Assembly: GCA_001899145.1 (NCBI GenBank)
Contig: MKVF01000018.1
Span: 682,001-746,000, forward strand
Origin: Flavobacteriia bacterium 40-80
GTDB lineage: Bacteria; Bacteroidota; Bacteroidia; Flavobacteriales_D; Crocinitomicaceae
Length of the DNA: 64,000 nt
Direction of reading: 5' to 3'
Part shown: positions 8,569 through 18,044 of the stretch, in pieces
Layout of the letters: every line of letters starts with the position of its first letter
Position numbering within the stretch: position 1 is the stretch's first letter
The notes under the pieces: model-generated
What the model saw: only the letters and a program-made list of their open reading frames with translations
What the model was told of the DNA's origin: nothing
Databases searched by the model: none
Made by a program: the position numbers and the translations under genes

Positions 8569-9168
8569 AAAGTTTTTATTCAAAATAATTCATTGTCGTT
8601 TATTGATTCGAATCAAATTAACGATTTTAATGGTATTTTCTTGTTCGAGCAGCTTGCTGTCTCCCGGAAAGAGTATGTTTTTGAGCTCCTGCACGTTCCT
8701 TCAGAAGCCGCTGATTTTTACATTATCACGGATAAGCCTTTGCAGCTTATGGAACGTTTTTTTTTAGATTATGAGCAGGTTATGGCGGCTGGCGGTATTG
8801 TGGAGTGTGGGGGAGAAGTGCTGCTGATTAAACGGCATGGAAAATGGGATTTGCCAAAAGGAAAGATCGAAAAAGGAGAAACGGTTGAAGCTGCGGCGAT
8901 TCGTGAAGTGGAGGAAGAAACATGCTGTAAAGGATTGGAAATCGTTGAACAACTGGAAAGTACTTTTCATACCTATAATACGTATGGTCCTGATTCCATA
9001 AAGAAAACACACTGGTTCCGGATGAAAACAGATCAGAAAACAGAATTGCTGCCCCAGCAGGAGGAAGGTATTACAGAGGTTAAATGGGTGAATAAAGAAG
9101 AAGTGATGGCTTATCTGGAAAATTCCTATGGAAGCTTAAGGGCATTGATAAAAGATTATCTGAAATAA
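8563..9168 (+). CDS. NUDIX hydrolase
   Basis: Hydrolyses a nucleoside-diphosphate-linked substrate, but the particular substrate cannot be read from sequence. The NUDIX box is intact: G(x5)E(x7)REVxEE, seen as GKIEKGE then REVEEE, near residues 104-127. About 75 residues precede the catalytic domain (KVFIQNNSLSF, then a region with EAADFYIIT), a layout common in Bacteroidota NUDIX proteins. The start could be ATG 8554 (MAQMYK) or 8563 (MYKVF). I prefer 8563 because 8554 overlaps the pyrE start codon. It ends in a shared terminator with the convergent T9SS gene. Confidence 0.88.
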   Translation: MYKVFIQNNSLSFIDSNQINDFNGIFLFEQLAVSRKEYVFELLHVPSEAADFYIITDKPLQLMERFFLDYEQVMAAGGIVECGGEVLLIKRHGKWDLPKGKIEKGETVEAAAIREVEEETCCKGLEIVEQLESTFHTYNTYGPDSIKKTHWFRMKTDQKTELLPQQEEGITEVKWVNKEEVMAYLENSYGSLRALIKDYLK

Positions 9169-9182
9169 AGCTGTATCTAACT

Positions 9183-9215
9183 AAAAAGCCGGTTCAAAAC
9201 AGAGCCGGCTTTTTG
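9183..9215. terminator. Bidirectional terminator between the NUDIX and T9SS genes
   Basis: An AAAAAGCCGG(T/C)TC stem pairs with GAGCCGGCTTTTT around AAAACA. It has A-tract and T-tract on both sides, and lies between convergent stops at 9168 and 9231. Confidence 0.88.
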
Positions 9216-9230
9216 ATATAAATATTGATC

Positions 9231-12089
9231 TTACCGTACTATGCTGATGACCCCGTTGCAATTCGGTCCTCCGATACCATTTTTACATCCGAACTTTTCT
9301 GATGTGATAATGTAGAAGTAAACACCATCGGAAAGTTCTTTTCCATCGGACATTTTTCCTTCAAATTTTATTGAATTCTGATCCATCTGGTAAACGGTGT
9401 TTCCCCAGCGATTGATGATCAGCATGGATAAGTCCCCACAATTAAAAAGTCCAGGATTCAGCTCGAAATTGTCATTGATTCCATCTTTATTTGGAGTGAT
9501 AACATTGGGAATTTTTAATAAATCAGCGAATGAATTTTCTGAAAGTTCAATGGTCTGCTGAACAGTCACGGAACATCCTTTGCTGTCAGTGACCGTGATA
9601 TCAACAGGGTAGATGCCATTACCATCAAATTGAACTGACGGATTCTTAGCAGTTGAATGGCCTTTTTCTTTAAAATCCCAATAATAAGTATAGGCAGCAT
9701 TTCCGGTATGGAAATTTACTAAGTAATTACATGATTTTTCATACATGATGTCCGGCGAAATTTTCTCAGTGATAGTATAAGTGTCTGTCCGACTGGATGT
9801 ACAACCGTATGAATCGGTGTAAGTATAAGAAACAGAATGCGGACCTGGAACAGCATTTTCCAGGTGCAGTGTTGTGCCCGTTAAATATTCACCGGAAGCA
9901 GTTCCTCCGGCAGGGGAAAACTGGATATTGACTGCCGCGCTTCCGTGGCAGTATTCTGCCGCAAGATTATTTGAAAGAACCGGCAGCTGTCTGATTTCTA
10001 CCGACTGATTAGCCGTGAACAAGCAACTGTTTTCAGATACTGCGTAAGTGATCGTGTATGTTCCGGGATTTAATACGGACGGATCAATCACCGTAATAAC
10101 TGTATTATTACTGGTAAATTCTCCTCCTGCAGGTGTGGCGCTTAATGTGATGGCAGGATCATTTTTACAAAGATGTGCCGGCAAACTGAAATTAATGGTA
10201 GTATTAGGGCTGTCCAGCGTAATGGTTATGGACTGGGTTTGCAGGTCACCACAGTTATTTTGTGCTGTAACGGTTAAAACACCTCCGCTTGTGGCATTTA
10301 AAGTAATTGAATTCGTACCGTTTCCAGTGATAGTTCCGACCCCTGAATAACTCCAGTTATAGGTAACATCAGGTAAGGAATTAACCGAATAATTCCCGGT
10401 TGCACCGCCGCATGGAATGAGTGTATTTCCCTGGATAGGCTGGAGCGAAACAGTGGATTGATCGATGGTTATTTGTGTGGAAACCGTATTTACAGTTCCG
10501 CATGAATTTGTAGCTGTAACTGTAAGTGTTCCTCCCGTTGTAGCGTTTAAAGTAATTGAATTTGTGCCATTTCCGGTAATAGTTCCATTTCCGGAATAGC
10601 TCCAGTTATAAGTTACATCTGATAACGCATTTACTGAATAGCTTTCTGTTCCGCCACCGCATGGAAGTAGCGTGTTCCCCTGGATAGGCTGAAGTGTAAA
10701 AGTGGATTGACCAATGGTTATCTGTATAGAGTTTGTACTTCCTGATCCGCATGAATTGGAAGTGGTTACTGTAAGTGTTCCTCCGGTAACAATATCTAAA
10801 GTGATTTCATTTGTACCGTTGCCGGTAATTGTACCGTTTCCGGAATAAGTCCACGTGTAAATGGTATTTGGAATGTTGTTGGCAGTATAGGTATGTTGTG
10901 TTCCTGTACATGCTATCTGTGTTGGTCCGGTAATGGTTACGGGAGTAGTGGGAGGTATATCAGTGGTGATATTAATTGTTCTTGAAGGGCCGTTACCACA
11001 TGCTCCGGCAGGAGTGACAGTTATGGTTCCTCCTGTTGTTGCTGTGAGTGTAGCTGTGTTCCCATTGCCGGTAATTGTACCGCTTCCTGAATAGCTCCAG
11101 GTGTAAGTAACTCCGGGTTCGTTCACAATGGAATAATTTTCCGTTCCGCCACCACAGGGTAAAACCGTATTTCCTGAAATTACCGATGGTTGAGAGGGAA
11201 GTGCTCCATCCGTTACATATTCAATAATTACAGCGCCGCTGGCACCATCACCACCGTTTGCCAGCACCCATTGATTAGTCCAGTTGCTAATATGTATTCC
11301 CGCACCACTGCCTCCGCCTCCATACGGTGAACCAGCGTTTCCATCCTTATTATGTTTACTTGCAATATTATTTTTTATCCCATCTGCTCCTTTTCCTCCG
11401 TCGTTAACTCCTCCAGTACCTCCGTTCATCGCGGCATTGTGAGGACAGCCTCCTATTTGTTGTCCGTTGGAGCCATTTCCTGTAGTTCCTGCACCACCTC
11501 CGCCAGCACCGCTGATATCGGCACAGCTCGCGCTATGGCTGCCATCAGAAGCATTTCCTCCGGTAAAAATAGTTGTTCCGTTCGCTCCGGTTCCTCCGAT
11601 TCCTCCAGTACCGTTAGAGCCAATATGATGATTGCCCGTATTGTTATTATATGCTGTTGCGCCACCTCCACCTGTTCCTCCAAATCCTGTCAGAGCACCA
11701 AAAGGAGTTGTTGCAGGTCCTGAAAATGTGCTTGTTCCTCCTGTAGCACCTGCTACAGCTGTACTATTTGCTCCGACACCGCCAGCTCCGCCAGCTCCAA
11801 CAACAATGGAATAGATTTCGCCGGGAGTTACAGCGTAAGTTCTTGTGGCAAATCCGCCGCCGCCGCCTTGTGTGCATGCCTCTTCATCTTTGATGGTGTG
11901 TTTTGATGAAGTTCCACCACCACCACCACCACCACCCCATACTTTTACAGTAATGGAAGTGACACAGGGAGGTACAGCCCATGTGTAAGTTCCGGGTTGG
12001 TTAAATGTTTCAGGCGACTGGGAAAACAGAACAAAATTGAAAAACAGGAAGTAAAAACCGAAAAAGTACTTACGTAAAGAATATAGCAT
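9231..12089 (-). CDS. T9SS type B sorting-domain surface protein with glycine-rich N-terminus and Ig-like repeats
   Basis: A 952-residue secreted protein with a signal peptide at residues 1-24 (ends LFSQ). Residues about 45-290 are very glycine-rich, with runs of 5-7 Gly and many GGTGG units. About residues 300-640 hold four related ~80-residue repeats, each with a PCGG(G/A)T motif, a TY.WSYSG.GTITGNG core and a C(G/N) near the end, an Ig/PKD-like pattern. A PKD-like segment (YYWDFKEKGHST) follows near 800. The final ~90 residues are a gliding-motility-type C-terminal domain: IPNVITPNKDGINDNF near 870, then IINRWGN and DGVYFYII. Role is probably adhesion or surface coating; that is inference. 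Confidence 0.92.
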   Translation of the reverse strand: MLYSLRKYFFGFYFLFFNFVLFSQSPETFNQPGTYTWAVPPCVTSITVKVWGGGGGGGGTSSKHTIKDEEACTQGGGGGFATRTYAVTPGEIYSIVVGAGGAGGVGANSTAVAGATGGTSTFSGPATTPFGALTGFGGTGGGGATAYNNNTGNHHIGSNGTGGIGGTGANGTTIFTGGNASDGSHSASCADISGAGGGGAGTTGNGSNGQQIGGCPHNAAMNGGTGGVNDGGKGADGIKNNIASKHNKDGNAGSPYGGGGSGAGIHISNWTNQWVLANGGDGASGAVIIEYVTDGALPSQPSVISGNTVLPCGGGTENYSIVNEPGVTYTWSYSGSGTITGNGNTATLTATTGGTITVTPAGACGNGPSRTINITTDIPPTTPVTITGPTQIACTGTQHTYTANNIPNTIYTWTYSGNGTITGNGTNEITLDIVTGGTLTVTTSNSCGSGSTNSIQITIGQSTFTLQPIQGNTLLPCGGGTESYSVNALSDVTYNWSYSGNGTITGNGTNSITLNATTGGTLTVTATNSCGTVNTVSTQITIDQSTVSLQPIQGNTLIPCGGATGNYSVNSLPDVTYNWSYSGVGTITGNGTNSITLNATSGGVLTVTAQNNCGDLQTQSITITLDSPNTTINFSLPAHLCKNDPAITLSATPAGGEFTSNNTVITVIDPSVLNPGTYTITYAVSENSCLFTANQSVEIRQLPVLSNNLAAEYCHGSAAVNIQFSPAGGTASGEYLTGTTLHLENAVPGPHSVSYTYTDSYGCTSSRTDTYTITEKISPDIMYEKSCNYLVNFHTGNAAYTYYWDFKEKGHSTAKNPSVQFDGNGIYPVDITVTDSKGCSVTVQQTIELSENSFADLLKIPNVITPNKDGINDNFELNPGLFNCGDLSMLIINRWGNTVYQMDQNSIKFEGKMSDGKELSDGVYFYIITSEKFGCKNGIGGPNCNGVISIVR

Positions 12090-12192
12090 AGAATTGATTA
12101 ATTTATAAATCCCCCGCGAATTTAATGATAAAAACGAATTTTAATACGAATATTGGTTTTGTAATTGAGGATTTAGCAGGTAGATTAAAAAT

Positions 12193-12222
12193 AAAAAGCC
12201 GGAAGTAATACTCCCGGCTTTC
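12193..12222 (-). terminator. Intrinsic terminator of rpsA
   Basis: Reverse-strand AAAGCCGG pairs with CCGGCTTT around an 11-base loop and is followed by TTTTTATTTTT. It lies 19 bases past the rpsA stop. Confidence 0.85.
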
Positions 12223-12240
12223 CGTATGATTGAAAATCAA

Positions 12241-14001
12241 TTATTTATTTTCGTCCATTGACTTTTTCAATGCTGTTAAAGCATCTAAATCACCTAAAGT
12301 AGATTTCTCGATGTTCTGAGCTACTTTGTTAGGAGCTTTTGCTTTAGAAGCAGCTGCCGGCCTTTGGTCATCATCTTCAAAAGTTCTTGTGTGAGAAACA
12401 ACGATCTTTTTAGCATCTTTATTGAACTCAATTACTTTGAAGTTTAATGTTTCCTCCACTTTTGCTGTAGAACCATCTTCTTTTTTCAGGTGTTTAGCAG
12501 GGCAGATCCCTTCAACACCGTAAGGTAAAGAAACGATACCGGATTTATCTTTTGTTTCGATAATTGTACCCTGGTGCTCAGAACCTTCTGTGAAAACAGA
12601 TTCAAAAACATCCCATGGATTTTCTTCCAGCTGTTTGTGACCTAAAGAAATACGACGGTTTTCTCTGTCAATTTCCAATACAACAACTTCCATTTCTTCC
12701 CCGATTTTGCAGAATTCAGATGGATGTTTGATTTTCTTTTGCCAGGACAAGTCAGAAATATGGATCAACCCGTCAACACCTTCTTCCAATTCAACGAATA
12801 CTCCGAAGTTAGTGAAGTTTCTTACTTTTGCTTTGTGCTTGCTTCCTACAGAGTATTTAGACTCGATATCAGCCCACGGATCTGGCATCAATTGTTTGAT
12901 ACCTAGAGACATTTTTCTTTCTTCACGATCCAATGTAAGGATTACTGCCTCAACAGTATCTCCTACATTCATGAAATCCTGAGCAGAACGTAAATGTTGA
13001 GACCATGACATTTCAGAAACGTGGATCAGTCCTTCCACTCCCGGAGCGATTTCGATGAATGCACCGTAGTCAGCCAATACAACAACTTTTCCTGAGACTT
13101 TGTCACCAACCTGAAGGTTACCGTCTAAAGAATCCCATGGATGTGGTTGTAATTGTTTCAGACCAAGAGCGATACGTTTTTTGTCATCATCAAAGTCTAA
13201 GATAACTACTTTCAGTTTCTCGTCTAATTGAACGATTTCTTCCGGATGATTTACGCGGCCCCAAGATAAGTCTGTGATGTGGATAAGTCCGTCAACGCCA
13301 CCCAAGTCGATGAATACACCGTAAGAAGTGATGTTTTTAACGATTCCTTCCAATACCTGACCTTTTTCAAGACCAAGGATGATTTGTTTTTTCTGTTCTT
13401 CTAATTCAGCTTCGATCAATGCTTTATGAGAAACAACTACGTTACGGAATTCCTGGTTAATCTTAACCACTTTGAACTCCATGTTTTTACCTACGTAAAT
13501 ATCGTAGTCACGGATCGGCTTAACATCGATCTGAGAACCTGGTAAGAATGCTTCAATACCGAATACATCAACGATTAAACCACCTTTAGTTCTGCATTTA
13601 ACATAACCTGTGATAACTTCACCTGTTTTAAGCACTTCGTTTACTTTCAACCATGCTTTGTGCATTCTTGCAGTACGGTGGGAAATTACCAGCTGTCCTG
13701 TTCTGTCTTCCTGACAATCAACATATACGTCAACTGTATCTCCGACTTTTAAATCAGGATTATAACGGAACTCAGAAATCGGAACTACTCCTTCAGATTT
13801 GTAACCGATATTGATTACCGCTTCTCTTTTTGTTAATACAACGACAGTGCCTTCAATTACTTCTTTTTCGTTGATAGAAGATAACGTCTGCGCGTATTTG
13901 TCTTTTAATTCAGCACGTTCTATTTTGGAATAACCATCCAGTTCAAGTGCTTCCCAGTCAAAATCAGGTGTGCCCTGATCGATAATTTTGTTTTCTGCCA
14001 T
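12241..14001 (-). CDS. rpsA: 30S ribosomal protein S1
   Basis: An RNA-binding ribosomal protein built of repeated S1 (OB-fold) domains. Six S1-type repeats can be followed across 586 residues; clear ones begin near GxVLEGIVKNITSYGVFIDLGG, VSGKVVVLADYGAFIEI and HKAKVRNFTNFGVFVELEEG, each ending in a DGLIHISD/EGLIHVSE motif. The first two domains diverge, as in other S1 proteins. The Lys/Ala-rich tail ends with DENK. It is a single-gene unit with a well-formed promoter about 100 bases upstream and a terminator, giving a 5' leader of about 90 bases. Bacteroidota lack strong SD use, so S1-mRNA contact matters more; this is known for the group. Confidence 0.97.
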   Translation of the reverse strand: MAENKIIDQGTPDFDWEALELDGYSKIERAELKDKYAQTLSSINEKEVIEGTVVVLTKREAVINIGYKSEGVVPISEFRYNPDLKVGDTVDVYVDCQEDRTGQLVISHRTARMHKAWLKVNEVLKTGEVITGYVKCRTKGGLIVDVFGIEAFLPGSQIDVKPIRDYDIYVGKNMEFKVVKINQEFRNVVVSHKALIEAELEEQKKQIILGLEKGQVLEGIVKNITSYGVFIDLGGVDGLIHITDLSWGRVNHPEEIVQLDEKLKVVILDFDDDKKRIALGLKQLQPHPWDSLDGNLQVGDKVSGKVVVLADYGAFIEIAPGVEGLIHVSEMSWSQHLRSAQDFMNVGDTVEAVILTLDREERKMSLGIKQLMPDPWADIESKYSVGSKHKAKVRNFTNFGVFVELEEGVDGLIHISDLSWQKKIKHPSEFCKIGEEMEVVVLEIDRENRRISLGHKQLEENPWDVFESVFTEGSEHQGTIIETKDKSGIVSLPYGVEGICPAKHLKKEDGSTAKVEETLNFKVIEFNKDAKKIVVSHTRTFEDDDQRPAAASKAKAPNKVAQNIEKSTLGDLDALTALKKSMDENK

Positions 14002-14099
14002 CTGGCCTTTTATTTACTTGTATTTCATTGAATTCCGGGACAATGAAAGAATGAAACATAACTGCACAAACCGGAATTAACAGTTAGAATTTTGAGGTG

Positions 14100-14129
14100 C
14101 AAATTTACGCAACTTTTCGTTCACTGCAA
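14100..14129 (-). promoter_or_regulatory. rpsA promoter (-33 TTTG, 19-bp spacer, -7 TAAATTTG)
   Basis: On the reverse strand TTG at 14129-14127 and TAAATTTG at 14107-14100 are separated by 19 bases, matching the Bacteroidota primary sigma consensus. The predicted start is near 14094, leaving an rpsA leader of about 90 bases. Confidence 0.75.
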
Positions 14130-14206
14130 AATATTTTATACTTTTAAATCAAAGAAATAAGCCGCATACTGACATGCAGAGCCAAAAATCAATGATAACC
14201 GGTAGT

Positions 14207-14602
14207 ATGAGTTCGAGAAAATTAACAATAGCAGTAGATTTTGATGGGACGATGGTGGAAGAAAATTATCCTGATATAGGAAAACCGGTGGAAGATGCTT
14301 TTGATGTATTGATCCGTCTTCACAACGACGGACACCGGTTGCTTTTGTGGACCTACCGGCACGGAAAAAGATTGCAGGAGGCAGTAGATTTCTGTAAAAG
14401 CCGTGGAGTGGAATTTTATGCCGTAAATAAAAATTTTCCGGAAGAGGAATATGACGGCTCTGTTCCCAGGAAATTACTGGCGGATGTCTATATCGATGAC
14501 AGAAATATCGGGGGAATGAAATCCTGGGAAGAGATTTATCTGCTGATCACCGAGAAATCATTACCCAAGAAAGTTAAAAAATCAAAATTTTTCCCATGGT
14601 AA
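14207..14602 (+). CDS. HAD-superfamily hydrolase of the small BT0820-like type
   Basis: HAD motif I DFDGT is at residues 11-15 when the start is ATG 14207 (MSSRKLTIAVDFDGT). Motif II Thr is in LLLWTYR, and motif IV is the acidic DVYIDDRN near 105-112. A cap domain is missing, so at about 131 residues it is a minimal HAD. Upstream ATGs at 14174 and 14192 are in frame, but family members begin close to motif I. Probably a phosphatase with unknown substrate. It overlaps corA by 7 bases and the two form an operon. Confidence 0.8.
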   Translation: MSSRKLTIAVDFDGTMVEENYPDIGKPVEDAFDVLIRLHNDGHRLLLWTYRHGKRLQEAVDFCKSRGVEFYAVNKNFPEEEYDGSVPRKLLADVYIDDRNIGGMKSWEEIYLLITEKSLPKKVKKSKFFPW

Positions 14603-15618
14603 AGCCTTGTCAATTATACCAGTATAATCCGGAAGGATACCATTTTCAGGAAGGAGATGAAGCCTATTTTCGGGAATATTTTCCAAAAATGGTAGCCGAT
14701 AAAAATATTTACTGGCTGAATTATCATCGAATTACAGATTCGGATAATATTTCGGGATTATTAGAAGCGGTGCATCTGGATAAAACCCTGATAGATGAGA
14801 TTCAAAGCGAATTTTCGAGGGCGAAGCTGGAAGAATTTGAAAATTATATGTATTTCAAAATCAAATCCGTTCTTCCTCAAAAACACCAATCCCGTTTATC
14901 GGAGGAAAAGCTGTCTTTTATTCTGGGAGAAAACTATGTATTGTCTTTTCAGGAACGAAGCTCGGATCACTTCCCGGATGTCCGCCACCGGATTGAGAAC
15001 AAAATAGGTAAGATCCGGGTAAAAGGAGCGGATTTTCTCCTTTACAAGCTGCTGGATGCCATTGTAGAGAATTATTTTGAAGCGCTTGAAGCTATTATTG
15101 AGGAGGTTGAAAAACTGGATCATTTGATATCCGCCAAGAAAAGATCGCCTGTAATGATGCGTGAGTATTTACGGCTGATTGAAATCCAGAAGCGAAGGCT
15201 GATCCAGCTGCGAAAGATTGTTTCTCCTTTGAGAGATGTCGGCGGTCAGATTCAGAGATTACAAGTTTCCATGATAAAAAAAGAGAACCGCCTGTATTTT
15301 TCAAAAATCAATGAATCCTGCATGTGGATTTTAGAGGAGATAGATGCGAATAAACAGATCCTGGAAGGGTTGACAAATTTGTATTACTCCATTAATGAAC
15401 AGCGGATGAATGAAGTAATGCGCCTGCTGACTGTTGTCAGCACTATCTTTATTCCGCTCACATTTATTGTTGGAGTGTATGGTATGAATTTCAGATATAT
15501 GCCGGAACTGGAATATAAAAATGCTTACTGGATCGTGTGGGGAATTATGATATCAGTTGCTATAGGGATGATCATCTATTTCCAGCGGAAAGGCTGGCTG
15601 AAGAAAGATAATCGTTGA
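14596..15618 (+). CDS. corA: CorA-family magnesium/divalent cation transporter
   Basis: A pentameric inner-membrane channel for Mg2+ (also Co2+/Ni2+). A large N-terminal cytoplasmic domain with long helices (about residues 150-270) precedes two C-terminal membrane helices. The diagnostic YGMNF motif is at residues 295-299, with GMN at 296-298, and the second helix ends in a basic tail (QRKGWLKKDNR). The length of 340 is typical. The ATG overlaps the end of the upstream HAD gene. Confidence 0.93.
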   Translation: MVKPCQLYQYNPEGYHFQEGDEAYFREYFPKMVADKNIYWLNYHRITDSDNISGLLEAVHLDKTLIDEIQSEFSRAKLEEFENYMYFKIKSVLPQKHQSRLSEEKLSFILGENYVLSFQERSSDHFPDVRHRIENKIGKIRVKGADFLLYKLLDAIVENYFEALEAIIEEVEKLDHLISAKKRSPVMMREYLRLIEIQKRRLIQLRKIVSPLRDVGGQIQRLQVSMIKKENRLYFSKINESCMWILEEIDANKQILEGLTNLYYSINEQRMNEVMRLLTVVSTIFIPLTFIVGVYGMNFRYMPELEYKNAYWIVWGIMISVAIGMIIYFQRKGWLKKDNR

Positions 15619-15625
15619 GTTACGT

Positions 15626-15653
15626 TTCTGAATTTTGAATTTTGATTTCAGAA
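15626..15653. terminator. Weak hairpin between convergent corA and LpxL-like genes
   Basis: TTCTGAA (15626-15632) and TTCAGAA (15647-15653) form a 7-bp inverted repeat around an AT-rich loop. There is no clear T-tract, so terminator function is uncertain. Confidence 0.3.
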
Positions 15654-15703
15654 TGAAGAATGATTACACGTATCAAATTTCCTGAATTTTTGCAGTCCGT
15701 TAC

Positions 15704-16630
15704 TTATAAGTTTCGCTTAAAACGTTCTTCAAATTTTCTTTTTTGTTCTGATCTTAAAGCTTGCAGGTCTTTCGGAAGTTCCCTTTTCCAGCGCTTATGT
15801 GACCATAACCAGTAAGCAGGTTCTTCCCGGATCACTTTTTCCAGCAGATGTGTATGCGCTTCTGTGATTTCTCCCCATTCGCAGGTTTCCGGGTTTTCTG
15901 TAATCGTCTGTAATGTCATCTCATAATATCCGCGCTTTACTTTTTTTAAATGGTAAAATACAACTGCATGATTGTACTGATGTGCCAGTTGCTCACAACC
16001 GAAAATCACGGCTGTCTGCTGATGGAGGAAATTCATCCAGTAGGATCTGTTCGTATCGCCGGGCGACTGATCGCTGAGAATCAGTGTCGCAATACACTTT
16101 GCAGATAAATTATTAAAAACAGTGTGCACTTCTTTTGCGTGAGTGATAACCATCCCGAAACGTCCTCTTTGCTTATTGACTTTTTCGTCCCAGAATTTTT
16201 GGGAAAGAGGCATTCCTATTCCTACAGCCTGATGGGGAAATAAAAGATTCAGGGAAGTAATCACCCATTCCCAGTTGTTGTAATGTCCGGAAACCAATAA
16301 TACGCTTTTATCTTTGGCATGCAGCCCTTTCATTATTTCGGGATTGCTCACTTTTATGCGTTTCAGTAACTCGTCTTTTGAAACAGAAAGATTTTTTATG
16401 CTTTCAGCGAGCAAGTCTGCAAAGTGTCTGTAGAATTTTCTGCGTATTGCTTTTATTTCCTTTTCGGTTTTATCGGGAAATGATCGCCTGAGGTTGTTGT
16501 CAACTACTTTTCGTCTGTAGGGAAAAACGGTCAGAAGTAAAACATAAAGCGCATCCGAGAGCAGGTAAATAACCCGTAAAGGAAGGAGTGATAAGGGATA
16601 TACCAAAAGATAATACGCGACAGCTGCCAT
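15704..16630 (-). CDS. Lysophospholipid acyltransferase family protein (LpxL/HtrB-like)
   Basis: Probably adds a secondary acyl chain to lipid A or a related lipid at the inner membrane. The catalytic HX4(D/E) motif is H116-x4-E121 in SGHYNNWEW. An N-terminal hydrophobic segment (residues 5-37) and the late DQSPG and YWLWSHKRWK segments are typical of HtrB/LpxL proteins. The length of 308 agrees with the family. Its ATG shares one base with the rarA stop (TAATG), so translation is coupled to rarA. Confidence 0.9.
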   Translation of the reverse strand: MAAVAYYLLVYPLSLLPLRVIYLLSDALYVLLLTVFPYRRKVVDNNLRRSFPDKTEKEIKAIRRKFYRHFADLLAESIKNLSVSKDELLKRIKVSNPEIMKGLHAKDKSVLLVSGHYNNWEWVITSLNLLFPHQAVGIGMPLSQKFWDEKVNKQRGRFGMVITHAKEVHTVFNNLSAKCIATLILSDQSPGDTNRSYWMNFLHQQTAVIFGCEQLAHQYNHAVVFYHLKKVKRGYYEMTLQTITENPETCEWGEITEAHTHLLEKVIREEPAYWLWSHKRWKRELPKDLQALRSEQKRKFEERFKRNL

Positions 16631-17913
16631 TATTTGTACTTATTTTTCCAGTGAAAATCAATGAACTGCTTTGTTTCCTGTTCTTTTTTGCTGCTTCCCG
16701 GCTCAAAAAAGTTAGTTCCTTTTATTTCTTCCGGTAAAAACTCCTGATCTGCAAAATTTCCGGGATAATTGTGGGAATATTTATAGCCGTCACCATATCC
16801 GAGCTCATTCATCAGCTTGGTAGGCGCATTCCGTAAATGAAGCGGAACCTGCAGATTTCCTGTTTTTTCCACCAGCGACTGTGCTGTATTGATGGCCATA
16901 TAAGACGCATTTCCTTTCGGAGAAGTGGCGAGGTAAATAGCACACTGTGATAAAATAATACGACCTTCCGGCCAGCCGATCTTTTCGACTGCCTGAAAGG
17001 CTGCATTTGCTATAAGTAAAGCGTTGGGATTAGCCAGTCCGATGTCTTCGCTGGCTAAAATAATCAGCCGACGGGCAATAAATTTAGGATCTTCGCCTCC
17101 TGCAATCATTCGCGCTAACCAGTAAACAGCTCCGTTCGGATCGCTGCCCCGGATGGATTTTATGAAAGCGGAAATAATATCATAATGTTGCTCTCCGTCT
17201 TTATCGTAAATGGCCAGCGATTTTTGTGCGACTTTCTGCACTAATTCGTTGGTAATTATAACTTCCTGTGAATTCGTATTGACATTCACAATGATTTCAA
17301 AAACATTCAGCAGCTTTCGGGCGTCTCCTCCTGAAATAGCCAGTAAGGCTTCTGTTTCTTTTAAAACGATCTGTTTTTCTGAAAGAAGCTTGTCCTTTTC
17401 GATGGCTCTTTTCAATAGCTTGGTTAATTCTTCTTTGGTATGGTGCTTGAGCACATATACCTGGCACCGGGAAAGCAAAGCGGAAATAACTTCAAACGAA
17501 GGATTTTCAGTTGTTGCGCCAATCAGTGTCACGGTCCCTTTTTCCACGGCACCGAGGAGCGAATCCTGCTGTGATTTGGAAAAACGGTGAATCTCATCAA
17601 TAAAAAGTATCGGGCTGTTCTGTGAAAAAATGCTGGATTGCTCCACCTTTTGTATGATTTCGCGAACATCTTTTACGCCTGATGAAATAGCGGAAAGTGT
17701 GAATATTTCCCTGTCAAGTGTTGCAGCGAGTAAACGAGCAAGTGTTGTTTTGCCTACACCCGGTGGCCCCCAGAGAATCATGGACGGAATCATTCCCGCG
17801 TTCAGTGCAACACGCAAAGACGCATTTTCATCCAGCAGGTGCGACTGGCCGATATATTCATCCAGTGTGTTCGGGCGCATTCGCTCTGCTAATGGTGTAC
17901 GTGCTTGCTGCAT
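16630..17913 (-). CDS. rarA: Replication-associated recombination protein RarA (MgsA)
   Basis: An AAA+ ATPase related to clamp-loader subunits that acts at stalled replication forks. Walker A GPPGVGKTT lies near residues 49-57 and Walker B LFIDEIHRF near 103-111. Sensor 1 GATTENPSFE is near 134-143, followed by the RarA-specific C-terminal tetramerisation region (SEDIGLANP, YLATSPKGNASY). The length of 427 is normal. Nothing regulatory is evident in the 131 bases before the start. Confidence 0.95.
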   Translation of the reverse strand: MQQARTPLAERMRPNTLDEYIGQSHLLDENASLRVALNAGMIPSMILWGPPGVGKTTLARLLAATLDREIFTLSAISSGVKDVREIIQKVEQSSIFSQNSPILFIDEIHRFSKSQQDSLLGAVEKGTVTLIGATTENPSFEVISALLSRCQVYVLKHHTKEELTKLLKRAIEKDKLLSEKQIVLKETEALLAISGGDARKLLNVFEIIVNVNTNSQEVIITNELVQKVAQKSLAIYDKDGEQHYDIISAFIKSIRGSDPNGAVYWLARMIAGGEDPKFIARRLIILASEDIGLANPNALLIANAAFQAVEKIGWPEGRIILSQCAIYLATSPKGNASYMAINTAQSLVEKTGNLQVPLHLRNAPTKLMNELGYGDGYKYSHNYPGNFADQEFLPEEIKGTNFFEPGSSKKEQETKQFIDFHWKNKYK

Positions 17914-18044
17914 TTTACTTAAATATGTTTATGTAAAATTATAAAATTTTAAGCCCGGAGTGTTGTTATAAATTTTGAAAGAATGAAAAAATATCAGAAA
18001 AATTGTTTTTAGCAACAGGTAATATAATTCAATAATAATCTTTA

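Noticed and set aside
11352-11814. Several ORFs rich in Ser/Val/Pro over the T9SS type-B gene
   Set aside because: Produced by the glycine-rich coding repeats read in other frames.
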